In this document: in pieces, positions 55,870-64,000 of the stretch
Numbering within the stretch: the first letter of the stretch is position 1
Layout: every line of letters begins with the position of its first letter
Assembly (NCBI RefSeq): GCF_022807995.1
Contig: NZ_CP094351.1
Location: 4,945,501 to 5,009,500, forward strand
Length of the DNA stretch: 64,000 nt
Direction of reading: 5' to 3'
From: Pseudomonas orientalis
GTDB lineage: Bacteria; Pseudomonadota; Gammaproteobacteria; Pseudomonadales; Pseudomonadaceae
The notes under the pieces: model-generated
Seen by the model: the letters and a program-made list of their open reading frames with translations, nothing else
The model's database searches: none
What the model was told of the DNA's origin: nothing
Position numbers and translations under genes: made by a program

Positions 55870-57309
55870 TCAATGCCCCTTGTGCTGGATGTCGTCGTGA
55901 TCGTTGTCGGTGCCATCATCGGCAGCGGACAACGGACGCGCCGGGGTGCGTTTCTGGCCAGGTCCACCCTGGGTCGGCTCGGTGACCTCGTAAACCACAG
56001 GCCCTTTGCGCACCAGGCGCATCATGTAACCCAGGCCCGCGCCAAACAGCGCGAAGTACACCACCACGAACAGCACCAGGGTGATGGTCATCTGCGCCAG
56101 GCTATGCCCGGAAGACGCATCCGCAGTGCGCATCAGCCCGTAGACCACCCACGGCTGGCGGCCGATTTCGGTGGTGAACCAGCCGGCGAGAATCGCGATC
56201 AGGCCGGACGGGCCCATCCACAACGCCAGATGCAGGAATGGCCTGGACGTGTACATCTTGTCGCCACGGCGCAGCCACAGGCTGAACAAGCCGGTGAAGA
56301 TCATCAGGAAACCCAGGCCGACCATGACCCGGAACGACCAGAACACCACGGTCGAGTTGGGACGGTCTTCAGGCGGGAACTCCTTGAGCGCCGGCACCTG
56401 CTTGTCCAGCGAGTGGGTCAGGATCAGGCTGCCCAGGTAGGGAATTTCCACCGCGTACTTGGTCTTTTCGGCTTTCATGTCCGGCCAGCCGAACAGGATC
56501 AGCGGCGTGGGTTCATTGCCGATGTTTTCCCAGTGACCTTCAATCGCGGCGATTTTGGCTGGCTGATGCTTGAGGGTGTTGAGGCCGTGGAAGTCGCCGA
56601 TCACCGCCTGGATGGGCGCGACGATCAAGGCCATCCACATCGCCATCGAGAGCATTTTGCGGATCGCCGGGTTGTCCTTGCCGCGCAGCAGGTGCCAGGC
56701 CGCAGAGGAGCCAACGAAGAACGCCGTCGCCACAAAGGCAGCGGTGGCCATATGCGCCAGTCGATAGGGGAATGAGGGGTTGAAAACCACGGCGAACCAA
56801 TCGGTCGGAATCACGCGGCCGTCGACGATTTCAAAGCCTTGGGGCGTCTGCATCCAGCTGTTGGAGGAGAGAATCCAGAACGTCGAGATCAGCGTACCGA
56901 CCGCCACCATCACGGTGGAGAAGAAGTGCAGGTTGCGCCCCACCTTGTTCCAGCCGAACAGCATCACGCCCAGGAAACCGGCTTCGAGGAAGAAGGCGGT
57001 GAGTACTTCGTACGTCAGCAGCGGCCCGGTGACGGCACCGGCGAAGTCCGAGAAGCGGCTCCAGTTGGTGCCGAACTGATAAGCCATGACCAGGCCGGAG
57101 ACCACGCCCATGCCGAAGTTGACGGCAAAGATCTTCGACCAGAAATGGTAGAGGTCACGGTAGGTGTCGTTGCGGGTCTTGAGCCACAAGCCCTCCAGCA
57201 CCGCAAGGTAACTGGCCAGGCCGATGGTGATCGCCGGGAACAGGATGTGAAACGAGATGGTGAACGCAAATTGAATTCGGGCGAGATCTAGCGCCTCCAA
57301 ACCGAACAT
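55870..57309 (-). CDS. cioA: Cyanide-insensitive cytochrome oxidase subunit I (CioA/CydA)
   Basis: 479 residues from MFGLEALDLARIQFAFTISFHILFPAITIG, with His21 as a haem ligand. Further hallmarks are YRLAHMATAAFVATAFFVG (second haem His), the quinone-loop region (about 240-330) which is short, as in the CIO subtype, and the GWFTTEIGRQPWVVYGLMRTADA motif. E. coli CydA is 522 residues, so the shorter Q loop is as expected for CIO. An ANR/FNR-type box lies about 160 bases upstream. First gene of cioA-cioB-DUF2474. Confidence 0.95.
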   Translation of the reverse strand: MFGLEALDLARIQFAFTISFHILFPAITIGLASYLAVLEGLWLKTRNDTYRDLYHFWSKIFAVNFGMGVVSGLVMAYQFGTNWSRFSDFAGAVTGPLLTYEVLTAFFLEAGFLGVMLFGWNKVGRNLHFFSTVMVAVGTLISTFWILSSNSWMQTPQGFEIVDGRVIPTDWFAVVFNPSFPYRLAHMATAAFVATAFFVGSSAAWHLLRGKDNPAIRKMLSMAMWMALIVAPIQAVIGDFHGLNTLKHQPAKIAAIEGHWENIGNEPTPLILFGWPDMKAEKTKYAVEIPYLGSLILTHSLDKQVPALKEFPPEDRPNSTVVFWSFRVMVGLGFLMIFTGLFSLWLRRGDKMYTSRPFLHLALWMGPSGLIAILAGWFTTEIGRQPWVVYGLMRTADASSGHSLAQMTITLVLFVVVYFALFGAGLGYMMRLVRKGPVVYEVTEPTQGGPGQKRTPARPLSAADDGTDNDHDDIQHKGH

Positions 57310-57466
57310 AAGTCTTCCTCTGTCAGGTAATACCGGCTGCGGGCTCGGAGCCTGCACCCACTGCCCCCACGGATATGGAGTGTGGCGAATTTCAATTCGT
57401 TTCTTTTTTTACCCGTCACGCAGGGAGTCTGGCCCTTCGGCCACCAGAGCAATCCCGGAGCGGGCG

Positions 57467-57480
57467 TTGATCTGGATCAA
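57467..57480. promoter_or_regulatory. ANR/FNR-type box upstream of cioAB
   Basis: TTGATCTGGATCAA, exactly the TTGAT-N4-ATCAA consensus. It lies between cioA and the divergent MFS gene, 158 bases before the cioA ATG. In P. aeruginosa ANR represses cioAB at low oxygen. Confidence 0.85.
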
Positions 57481-57627
57481 GCATCGTTGAAAGAGTAGTC
57501 CCATTTTCGATGGGCAGTTGTGTGGTGTTTTGCCGCGTGACAGCTTGCCTCACCAAGGTTATTGCAACTCTTTGTTACAACATAATGCTAATCTCGACAT
57601 TCCCTTCGGTCTTGATCTGTACGCCCA

Positions 57628-58878
57628 ATGCCTAGCGAATCCGCGTTGCTGTTACGTCACCACCGTCCTTTCATCGCGTTCTGGCTGGCGCGGATCTTTA
57701 CCGCCAGCGGTTTCCAGATGCTGACCGTGGCCATCGGCTGGAACCTCTACCAACTGACCGGCAATGTGCTCGACCTGGGGTTGGTCGGCCTGGTGGAATT
57801 CGTGCCGCGCGTGCTGTTCATGCTGCACACCGGGCATGTGGCCGATCGTTATGAGCGACGCAAGGTCGCTGCCATCTGCCAGACCGTGCAGGCGCTGATT
57901 GCGCTGTCCCTGGCCATCGGCGGGCTGACCGGCAATGTGACCCGCGAGATGATCTTCATTCTCGCCTTTCTGCTGGGCGCCGCGCGTTCGTTCGAAATGC
58001 CCACCACCCAAGCGCTGCTGCCCAGTATCGTACCCAGCGCACTGTTCCCCCGGGCCGTGGCGTCGTCGCAATCGGCCCAGCAATTGGCGACCATCGTCGC
58101 CCCGGCCCTCGGCGGCTTGCTCTACGCGTTCGGCAGCGTCTGGGTATACGGCCCGACCGTGGTGCTGTACCTGATCGCCTGCGGGCTGACCCTGAACCTG
58201 CCCGCCCGCCAGACGCCGCTGAACAAAGGCAAGGCCACCCTCGACTCGTTGCTGGCCGGGATTCGCTTTATCCGCAGCCGGCCGGACATCCTCGGCGCCA
58301 TCTCCCTGGACCTGTTCGCCGTACTGTTGGGCGGCGCCACCGCGCTATTGCCGGTGTTCGCCAAGGATATCCTGTTGACCGGCCCCTGGGGCCTGGGCCT
58401 GCTGCGCTCGGCACCGGCGGTGGGGGCGCTGCTGATGTCACTGTGGCTGGCGCGTTTTTCAGTGGACCGCAAGGTCGGTCGCGTCATGTTCACTGCAGTC
58501 GGCGTGTTCGGCGTGGCGACCATCGCATTCGGCCTGTCGACCTCGTTCTGGTTCTCCCTGGCGGTGCTGGTGGTACTCGGCGCGGCGGACATGATCAGCA
58601 TGGTGATCCGGGCTTCGTTCGTGCAGTTGGAAACGCCGGATGAAATGCGCGGCCGGGTGAGTGCGGTCAACGGCTTGTTTATCGGCGCATCCAATCAATT
58701 GGGCGAGTTCGAATCGGGCATCACCGCACACTGGTTCGGCACTGTGCCCGCCGTCGTCATGGGCGGCGTGGGTACACTGGTCGTGACCGGAGTGTGGATC
58801 AAACTGTTCCCGACCCTGGCCAATCGCGATCGTATGCATGTACCGGTGGAAGAAACGGCCTCGAAAACCACCGCCTGA
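57628..58878 (+). CDS. MFS transporter (EntS-like group)
   Basis: 416-residue major-facilitator protein with about twelve membrane spans, starting MPSESALLLRHHRPFIAFWL. The loop 2-3 motif is VADRYERRKVA (about 71-81), as in the MFS_3/EntS group, and DSLLAGIRFIRSRPDILGAI lies in the middle loop. Length equals E. coli EntS (416), but there is no siderophore locus near it. A sequence resembling a weak Fur box half (CATAATGCTAATCTC near 57580) lies upstream. Divergent from cioA with 318 bases between; the ANR box is in this gap, otherwise no gene seen. Substrate unknown. Confidence 0.88.
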   Translation: MPSESALLLRHHRPFIAFWLARIFTASGFQMLTVAIGWNLYQLTGNVLDLGLVGLVEFVPRVLFMLHTGHVADRYERRKVAAICQTVQALIALSLAIGGLTGNVTREMIFILAFLLGAARSFEMPTTQALLPSIVPSALFPRAVASSQSAQQLATIVAPALGGLLYAFGSVWVYGPTVVLYLIACGLTLNLPARQTPLNKGKATLDSLLAGIRFIRSRPDILGAISLDLFAVLLGGATALLPVFAKDILLTGPWGLGLLRSAPAVGALLMSLWLARFSVDRKVGRVMFTAVGVFGVATIAFGLSTSFWFSLAVLVVLGAADMISMVIRASFVQLETPDEMRGRVSAVNGLFIGASNQLGEFESGITAHWFGTVPAVVMGGVGTLVVTGVWIKLFPTLANRDRMHVPVEETASKTTA

Positions 58879-59431
58879 CCCGCTTTGACATAAGGTCAAT
58901 GTGGGAGGGGGCTTGCCCCCGATAGCCATAGCTATATACACAACCTTGTAGCGCCAACCGTAACCACGATGCGAAGCGAGTCGCTCTTGATCTTGATCTT
59001 GATCTTGATCTGCTTTTGATCCTAGGCGCCCCGTTAAACCACGCTGGCCGAACGCAGGCTTGAATCCGTGGGCAACCCGGCAGGACGCCGGGTTAGCCGC
59101 ACTGGGCCATGGATGGCCCATTGCGGCGGCCCACGGATTCAAGCCTTCGTTCGGGCACACCGAGCCTAGGCGAGGTGCCGAGTGGTGGGGCAAGAGCGTT
59201 TTGCTTACTTTTGCGCTTTTCAAAAGTGAGCCGCCGTCAGGGCGGAACCCTAAGTGGCCATGACCGCAGAAACGGATATGTACTCGGTCCAACTCAACAT
59301 CCTGGTCGGCCCAGAGGCCGCCATCGGGGGCAAGCCCCCTCCCACATTTGGACCTCGGACCGTCAGTTAGAACCGCGTCGGCTGTCCGGCCGTCACAGTA
59401 CATTCAGGTCTTCAGTGTTTGCCAGACCGCG
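58879..59431. repeat. Repeat-rich gap: split REP arms around a long hairpin
   Basis: No gene. It contains a single REP copy (58899-58926), four copies of CTTGAT (58986-59009), a long inverted repeat with 24-base arms (59050-59073 / 59129-59152, one mismatch) whose loop holds smaller hairpins (AACCCGGC / GCCGGGTT and TGGGCCAT / ATGGCCCA), and an inverted single REP copy (59322-59349). The latter matches the first REP in opposite orientation. Confidence 0.85.
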
Positions 59432-61615
59432 TCAGAGCACCTTGTCCAGAGTAATCGGAAACTCCCGAACCCGTTTGCCAGTAGCGTGATAGATAGCATT
59501 CGCCACCGCCGCCGCCACCCCGACAATACCGATCTCTCCCACCCCCTTGGACCCCAGGGCATTGACGATCTCGTCATGCTCTTCGACAAACAGCACATCA
59601 ATCTCGCCGATATCGGCATTCACCGGGATATGGTACTCGGCCAGGCTATGGTTCATGGAGCGACCCAGTTGATGATCGACCTGGGTCTCTTCATGCAGCG
59701 CCATGCCAATGCCCCACACCACGCCGCCGAGAATCTGGCTGCGCGCCATTTTCGGATTGACCACACGCCCGGCCGCAATGGCGCTGACCACACGGCTGAC
59801 CTTGATGGTGCCAAGGTCCTCGTCCACGCGCACTTCAACGAACACCGCCGAATGGGTGGCGCTGGCATAGCCCTCGCGCTTCTTGTCGGGCTCGCTGTCT
59901 ACCTGCACCTCCAGCGCGTTTTCACCGCTGTCCTTGACCAACTGGGCCAGCGACACACTCACGTCGCCGGTATGCAACTGGCCCTCTTCGAAACGCACGG
60001 ACTCGGCGTCCCTGAACACCGGGTAGACCTGCCGCGCGGTTTCCAGCAGTTTCGCATTGAGCGCTTCACAGGCCTGTTGCACGGCGGTACCGACGGACGA
60101 CACGGTAAACGAGCCGCCCTGCAACGGCGCCGTGGGCAACGATGAATCGCCCAGCAGAAAGCTGACGTCGGCCATCGCCACGCCACTGGCCTGGGCCGCG
60201 ATCTGGGTCATCACGGTGTAGGTGCCGGTGCCGATATCGGTGGTGGCGCTGCTGACGGTGAGTTTGCCGTCACTGTCGATGCGCGCCTTGGCGCTGGCTT
60301 TCATCTGCATGGCTTCCCACACCCCGCCGGCCATGCCCCAGCCGATCAACTGGCGGCCGTCGCGCATGCTGCGCGGTTCGGGGTTGCGCTGGCTCCAGCC
60401 GAAACGCTCGGCGCCTTCGCTGTAACACTCGCGCAGGGCCTTGCTCGACCAGGGTTTGTCCTCGTTCTGGTTACGCTCGGCGTAGTTGATCAGGCGCAGT
60501 TGCACCGGGTCGATGGCCAGGGCACAGGCCAGTTCGTCCATGGCGCATTCCAGCCCGATCACGCCCAGGGCGGCGCCGGGGGCGCGCATGTCCAGTGGGG
60601 TGAAGACGTCCAGCGGCACCAGCTTGTAGGTCAATTGCACGTTATCGCAGTGGTAGAGCATGCCGCTCCACTCCACCACGTGCTCGCTGAAATCCTCGAA
60701 ACGCGAGGTCTGGCCGATCGCGGTATGCCCCAGGGCCAGCAAGCGCCCGTTGGGGGCGGCGCCCATCTGCAAGCGCTGCAAGGTGCGAGGGCGGTAGCCG
60801 AAGGTGAACATCTGTTGGCGGGTCAGGGTGACGCGTACCGAACGCTTGAGTGCCAGCGATGCCATCACCGCCAGCGGCAATTGGTACTGCGGGCGCAGAC
60901 CCGAACCAAAGGCACCGCCCACAAACGCGGCAAAGATGCGCACCTGGCTTTTATCCAGGCCGAATACTTTTTGCACATAAGCCTGGCAGTTCTGCGGGCC
61001 CTGGGTCTTGTCGTGGATATGCAAGGTGCCGTCCGGCTGGTACAGCACGGTGCTGGCGTGGGGTTCCATCGGGTTATGGTGTTCGATGGGCGTGCTGTAA
61101 TGCAGATCGAGGCTGATGGCGGCGCCGGCCCACTCGGCCTGGAAGTTGCCACGCGGGCCGGGCGGGGTCTGCGGCGAAGGATGGGCCGATTCCTGCTGGG
61201 TGATCAGGTCCGTTTCGAAGTCTTCGGGCGCGTATTCAATCTCCACCAGCGAGCCGGCATGCCGCGCAAGCTCCAGATTATCGGCGATCACCAGCGCCAG
61301 CGGCTGTCCGCTGTAGAGCACGCGGTCGTTATACAGTGGGCGAAAGGGCGAGCCGTCGGCGGCATCCGCATCGGCGAAGGCATCGTCGTAACTGGCGATT
61401 TTCGGGCGATTGAGGTGATCAATCACCGCCACCACGCCCGGCAGGGCCAAGGCCTTGGAGGCATCGATCCGAATGACCCGGCCTTTGGCGATGGTGCTCG
61501 ATACCACACTGCCATGCAGCAGGCCGTCCTCGGGGAACTCACCGGCATAGCGCGCCTGGCCGGTGACCTTGAGCAGACCGTCGACACGGTCCAGGGGTTT
61601 GCCGATGGCACTCAT
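59432..61615 (-). CDS. paoC: Aldehyde oxidoreductase, molybdenum-cofactor-binding subunit (PaoC/YagR-like)
   Basis: 727-residue large subunit of a xanthine-oxidase-family molybdoenzyme. It begins MSAIGKPLDRVDGLLKVTGQARYAGE, has FAAFVGGAFGSGLRPQYQLP and APGAALGVIGLECAMDELA in the cofactor region, and the catalytic base Glu694 in GSKGVGEIGIVG (E692 in E. coli PaoC). The ATG overlaps the stop of the FAD-subunit gene by four bases. The substrate is probably an aldehyde, although xanthine-type substrates cannot be excluded. It is the last gene of the three-gene operon. Confidence 0.92.
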   Translation of the reverse strand: MSAIGKPLDRVDGLLKVTGQARYAGEFPEDGLLHGSVVSSTIAKGRVIRIDASKALALPGVVAVIDHLNRPKIASYDDAFADADAADGSPFRPLYNDRVLYSGQPLALVIADNLELARHAGSLVEIEYAPEDFETDLITQQESAHPSPQTPPGPRGNFQAEWAGAAISLDLHYSTPIEHHNPMEPHASTVLYQPDGTLHIHDKTQGPQNCQAYVQKVFGLDKSQVRIFAAFVGGAFGSGLRPQYQLPLAVMASLALKRSVRVTLTRQQMFTFGYRPRTLQRLQMGAAPNGRLLALGHTAIGQTSRFEDFSEHVVEWSGMLYHCDNVQLTYKLVPLDVFTPLDMRAPGAALGVIGLECAMDELACALAIDPVQLRLINYAERNQNEDKPWSSKALRECYSEGAERFGWSQRNPEPRSMRDGRQLIGWGMAGGVWEAMQMKASAKARIDSDGKLTVSSATTDIGTGTYTVMTQIAAQASGVAMADVSFLLGDSSLPTAPLQGGSFTVSSVGTAVQQACEALNAKLLETARQVYPVFRDAESVRFEEGQLHTGDVSVSLAQLVKDSGENALEVQVDSEPDKKREGYASATHSAVFVEVRVDEDLGTIKVSRVVSAIAAGRVVNPKMARSQILGGVVWGIGMALHEETQVDHQLGRSMNHSLAEYHIPVNADIGEIDVLFVEEHDEIVNALGSKGVGEIGIVGVAAAVANAIYHATGKRVREFPITLDKVL

Positions 61616-62601
61616 GGCTGTTCTCCCGCGACCGCAGCGTCGCTCAGTGCTCGAATGATTGCGCGACGCGCCAGCTTGATCTTGAAGCCGTTGTGTTGCA
61701 GCGGCTCGGCATCCTGCAGCAGGGCATCGGCGGCATTACTGAAGGTTTCGCGGCTGACGGTGCGGCCGATCAGCGAGGCTTCCACCGCACGGTCACGCCA
61801 GGGTTTGTGGGCCACACCGCCGAGGGCCAGACGGGCGTCGATGATCTCGTCGCCGTGCAGCTCCAGGGCAGCGGCCACCGACACCAGCGCGAACGCATAG
61901 GACGCACGGTCGCGGATCTTCAGGTAGTGGCTGTGACGCGCCAGGTTATCGGCAGGCAATTCCACGGCGGTGATCAGTTCGTCGTCGGCCAATTGGTTGT
62001 CCCGTTGCGGCGCATCGCCCGGCAGACGGTGGAAGTCGGCAAACTCGATAACCCGCGCCCCGCCGCGTCCTTGCACATGCACCCGCGCCTCCAGCGCTGC
62101 CAGGGCTACGCACATGTCCGAAGGGTGGGTGGCGACGCATTGCTCGCTGGCGCCGAGGATCGCGTGGATACGATTCAAGCCGGTGCGCGCCGGGCAGCCG
62201 CTGCCGGGTTCACGCTTGTTGCAGGGCACCGTGGCGTCATAGAAATAGTAGCAACGGGTGCGTTGCAGCAGGTTGCCACCGGTACTGGCCATGTTGCGCA
62301 GTTGCGGCGAAGCGCCGGCCAGGATGGCCTGGGACAGCAACGGATAACGCTGCTCGATCAGCGGGTGCCAGGCCAGGTCGGCATTGCTCACCAGCGCGCC
62401 AATGCGCAGGCCGCCCTCGGCAGTTTCTTCGATGGCGCCCAGCGGCAATCCGGTGATATCAATCAAGTGTTCGGGGCGGCTGATGTTCTCTTTCATCAGG
62501 TCCAGCAGGTTGGTGCCGCCGGCAATGAAGCGTGATGCCGCGCTGCTCAGGTGCACCGCCTCGTGCACATCGGTCGGTTTGCTGTACTGGAAGGGATTCA
62601 T
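61612..62601 (-). CDS. paoB: Aldehyde oxidoreductase, FAD-binding subunit (PaoB/YagS-like)
   Basis: 329 residues with an FAD PCMH domain (MNPFQYSKPTDVHEAVHL, FIAGGTNLLDLMKENISRPEHLIDI) and a CO-dehydrogenase C-terminal domain. A central cysteine-rich loop with TRCYYFYDATVPCNKREPG followed by GCPARTGLNRIHAI and EQCVATHPSD matches the extra [4Fe-4S] site of the PaoB group. It overlaps the flanking genes by four bases each (ATGA), so all three are translationally coupled. Electrons pass from the molybdenum centre via the FeS subunit to FAD. Confidence 0.92.
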   Translation of the reverse strand: MNPFQYSKPTDVHEAVHLSSAASRFIAGGTNLLDLMKENISRPEHLIDITGLPLGAIEETAEGGLRIGALVSNADLAWHPLIEQRYPLLSQAILAGASPQLRNMASTGGNLLQRTRCYYFYDATVPCNKREPGSGCPARTGLNRIHAILGASEQCVATHPSDMCVALAALEARVHVQGRGGARVIEFADFHRLPGDAPQRDNQLADDELITAVELPADNLARHSHYLKIRDRASYAFALVSVAAALELHGDEIIDARLALGGVAHKPWRDRAVEASLIGRTVSRETFSNAADALLQDAEPLQHNGFKIKLARRAIIRALSDAAVAGEQP

Positions 62602-63122
62602 TGCTCACCTCCGCGGTTGCCGCACGCCGGCAGCGCTTCTTCGATGGCGTCGCGGATATTGCTGTAGGCGCCGCAGCGGCACAGGTTGCCGCTCATGAGT
62701 TCCTGGATTTGCGCACTGTCGTGGGCGCGCCCTTCGTTGGCCAGGCCGACCGCCGAGCAGATCTGGCCGGGGGTGCAGTAGCCGCACTGAAAGGCATCGT
62801 GCTTGATAAAGGCTTGCTGCATCGGGTGCAGTTGGTCGCCGTCGGCCAGGCCTTCGATGGTGGTCAGCTCGGCGCCGTCGCACATCACGGCCAGGGTCAG
62901 GCAGGCGTTTACGCGTTTGCCGTCACGCAACACGGTGCAGGCACCGCATTGGCCGTGGTCGCAGCCCTTTTTGCTGCCAACCAGGTCCAGTTGTTCGCGC
63001 AGCAGGTCCAGCAAGGTGGTCCAGGGCAGCACACTCAATTGGCGATCCTGGCCATTGATGGTCAAGCGTATCGGGTGGGCAACGTACGGCTGGGCCGCCG
63101 CGCCATTGGGGGTCGCGCTCAT
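62598..63122 (-). CDS. paoA: Aldehyde oxidoreductase, [2Fe-2S] subunit (PaoA/YagT-like)
   Basis: 174 residues from MSATPNGAAAQPYVAHPIRL. The plant-type cluster uses C54, C59, C62 and C74 (KKGCDHGQCGACTV); the second cluster uses C113, C116, C148 and C150 (FQCGYCTPGQICSAVG, GNLCRCG). Unlike the E. coli protein there is no Tat signal at the N-terminus, so the enzyme is predicted to stay in the cytoplasm. It is the first gene of the operon with paoB and paoC. No MocA/PaoD-like maturation gene is next to them. Confidence 0.93.
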   Translation of the reverse strand: MSATPNGAAAQPYVAHPIRLTINGQDRQLSVLPWTTLLDLLREQLDLVGSKKGCDHGQCGACTVLRDGKRVNACLTLAVMCDGAELTTIEGLADGDQLHPMQQAFIKHDAFQCGYCTPGQICSAVGLANEGRAHDSAQIQELMSGNLCRCGAYSNIRDAIEEALPACGNRGGEQ

Positions 63123-63219
63123 AAACACCTCACGGGTTGGTGTACATCCGCGGCGTTCAGGAAAATCGCCGTCTTAAGGGGTACGACTTCCCGGGGTTTT
63201 GAGCGTTCAAGATGATTGA

Positions 63220-63666
63220 TCAGTGGATATTGAGTATGGTGGTCAATGTATTTTGCGGAGGGTTGATCGAGGTATTGCTGTAGACGAAGCCCCCTGGCCC
63301 CTCGACATTCAGGTCGAACACATAGATGTAGCCCATCAATGTGCCCGCACCATTGCAGGCCTGGCTGATGTTGCCGACCTGGCACACCGCCGTGCGCTGG
63401 CCGTTGAGCACCGCACCGTTGAAGCGCCCGACCGGGTTGTTACCCAGGCCCACTTCCATCACCGAAACCTTGGTTGGCCCGCGATGTGTACACATCTGAG
63501 TCAGGGTGACGCGCTCCGGGATGGTTTCCGTGCACTTGCCTGACTCGACCTTGAACACGCGCACCTCGCTCAAGGCCGGTGCAGTCGCGCCCCACGCCGG
63601 TGCTGTGCCCAGCCACAGGCTGATACTGGCGATCAGCGCTAGACTCCACACGTTGGCTTTTTTCAT
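63220..63666 (-). CDS. Secreted DUF4879-like protein
   Basis: 148 residues with a Sec signal peptide (MKKANVWSLALIASISLWLG, cleavage near AWG). The mature domain LSEVRVFKVESGKCTETIPE followed by TQMCTHRGPTKVSVMEVGLGNNPVGRFNGA and VCQVGNISQACNGAGTL resembles the DUF4879 family (YolA-like) of small secreted proteins; four cysteines suggest two disulfides. Function unknown. The start at 63666 is chosen for the signal peptide. It is about 90 bases upstream of the pao operon on the same strand and could share its transcript, or be independent. Confidence 0.7.
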   Translation of the reverse strand: MKKANVWSLALIASISLWLGTAPAWGATAPALSEVRVFKVESGKCTETIPERVTLTQMCTHRGPTKVSVMEVGLGNNPVGRFNGAVLNGQRTAVCQVGNISQACNGAGTLMGYIYVFDLNVEGPGGFVYSNTSINPPQNTLTTILNIH

Positions 63667-63801
63667 GCTGTCGATGACCTGCTGTTGAACGTCGGCGCAG
63701 TATGCCTCAAGGCCATGCGCCACACAGCCTCGGCTGCTGGTATGATGCGCCGCTTTTTCCGATCCTCTCTGAAACCACAGGCGCTTGGCGCAGTTTGTGC
63801 T

Positions 63802-63841
63802 TTGACTTAGAGGTCAACAAATCACGACGCAAGATAGCGTC
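63802..63841 (+). promoter_or_regulatory. Inverted repeats in the leader of the NCS2 permease gene
   Basis: TTGAC-TTAGAG-GTCAA (63802-63817) and GACGC-AAGATA-GCGTC (63826-63841) lie 14-53 bases before the permease ATG. They could be an operator and a leader hairpin; no known riboswitch is recognised. Confidence 0.35.
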
Positions 63842-63854
63842 ACAGGGAGCCGGC

Positions 63855-64000
63855 ATGCTGGAAAAGCTGTTTCAACTCAAAGCCCACAACACCAACGTGC
63901 GCACCGAGATTCTCGCGGGTATCACCACGTTCCTGGCCATGGCCTACATCCTGTTCGTGAACCCGAGCATCCTTGGTGAAACCGGCATGGACAAGGGCGC
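63855..64000 (+). CDS. NCS2 family purine (xanthine/guanine/hypoxanthine) permease, 5' part
   Basis: Starts MLEKLFQLKAHNTNVRTEIL, then AGITTFLAMAYILFVNPSIL, the AzgA/GhxP-type N-terminus with its first membrane span and the NPSIL motif. Only about 48 codons lie inside the window; the rest of this roughly 430-residue transporter is beyond base 64000. GGGAG precedes the ATG by about 8 bases. Divergent from the secreted protein gene. Confidence 0.9.
   Translation, partial: MLEKLFQLKAHNTNVRTEILAGITTFLAMAYILFVNPSILGETGMDKG

Overview
The window is chromosomal DNA of a Pseudomonas, most probably of the P. fluorescens group. The basis is the gene content and order (grpE-dnaK, recN, fur-omlA, rnfH-ratA, smpB; morA-glyA; cstA-radA-ankB-katB-mscL-fpr), the tmRNA tag ANDENYGQEFALAA, and many copies of the GTGGGAGGGGGCTTGCCCCC intergenic repeat. 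Base composition is GC-rich throughout except for about 14.5-20.3 kb.

Left part (1-12.9 kb): heat-shock genes dnaK (cut by the window edge) and grpE, each with its own sigma-32 promoter; recN behind a LexA box; divergent fur and omlA/bamE; rnfH-ratA; smpB; then the lactate locus lldR / lldP / FAD-FeS D-lactate dehydrogenase, with the usual lldD missing; a small secreted protein; and the tmRNA gene ssrA.

Genomic island (about 12.9-20.25 kb): directly downstream of ssrA is an AT-richer mosaic. It holds a DUF3987 fragment, a broken IS66 element, an AIPR-family abortive-infection protein, a decayed tyrosine integrase, and a two-gene unit of an EcoRI-type adenine methyltransferase translationally coupled to a DUF262-HNH nuclease. 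A tRNA-type terminator next to a short ssrA-like CCCCGGC sequence probably marks the original ssrA flank. This is a small defence island and the best place to look for a poorly described system.

Core region (20.4-52.2 kb): a small DUF6124/DUF3077-like gene behind a structured leader, moaA, a LysR regulator, an ArnT-like glycosyltransferase, yqhA, a large unknown lipoprotein, a LonB-type protease, a DUF3015-DUF4105 pair, a GreB-like factor convergent with gdhA on a shared CTAG, ettA, the PAS-GGDEF-EAL protein MorA, glyA, a CobW-like GTPase, yjiX-cstA, radA, ankB-katB, mscL and fpr. Many intergenic gaps carry REP doublets (REPINs).

Right part (52.2-64 kb): an orphan LuxR-type quorum regulator, rlmG, the cyanide-insensitive oxidase operon cioA-cioB-DUF2474 with an upstream ANR/FNR box, a divergent MFS transporter, a repeat-rich gap, a paoABC-like molybdenum aldehyde oxidoreductase operon, a secreted DUF4879-like protein and the start of an NCS2 purine permease.

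Carbon use is a recurring theme: lldP, gdhA and cstA all carry A-rich Hfq/Crc-type motifs at or just before the start codon, which suggests joint catabolite repression.
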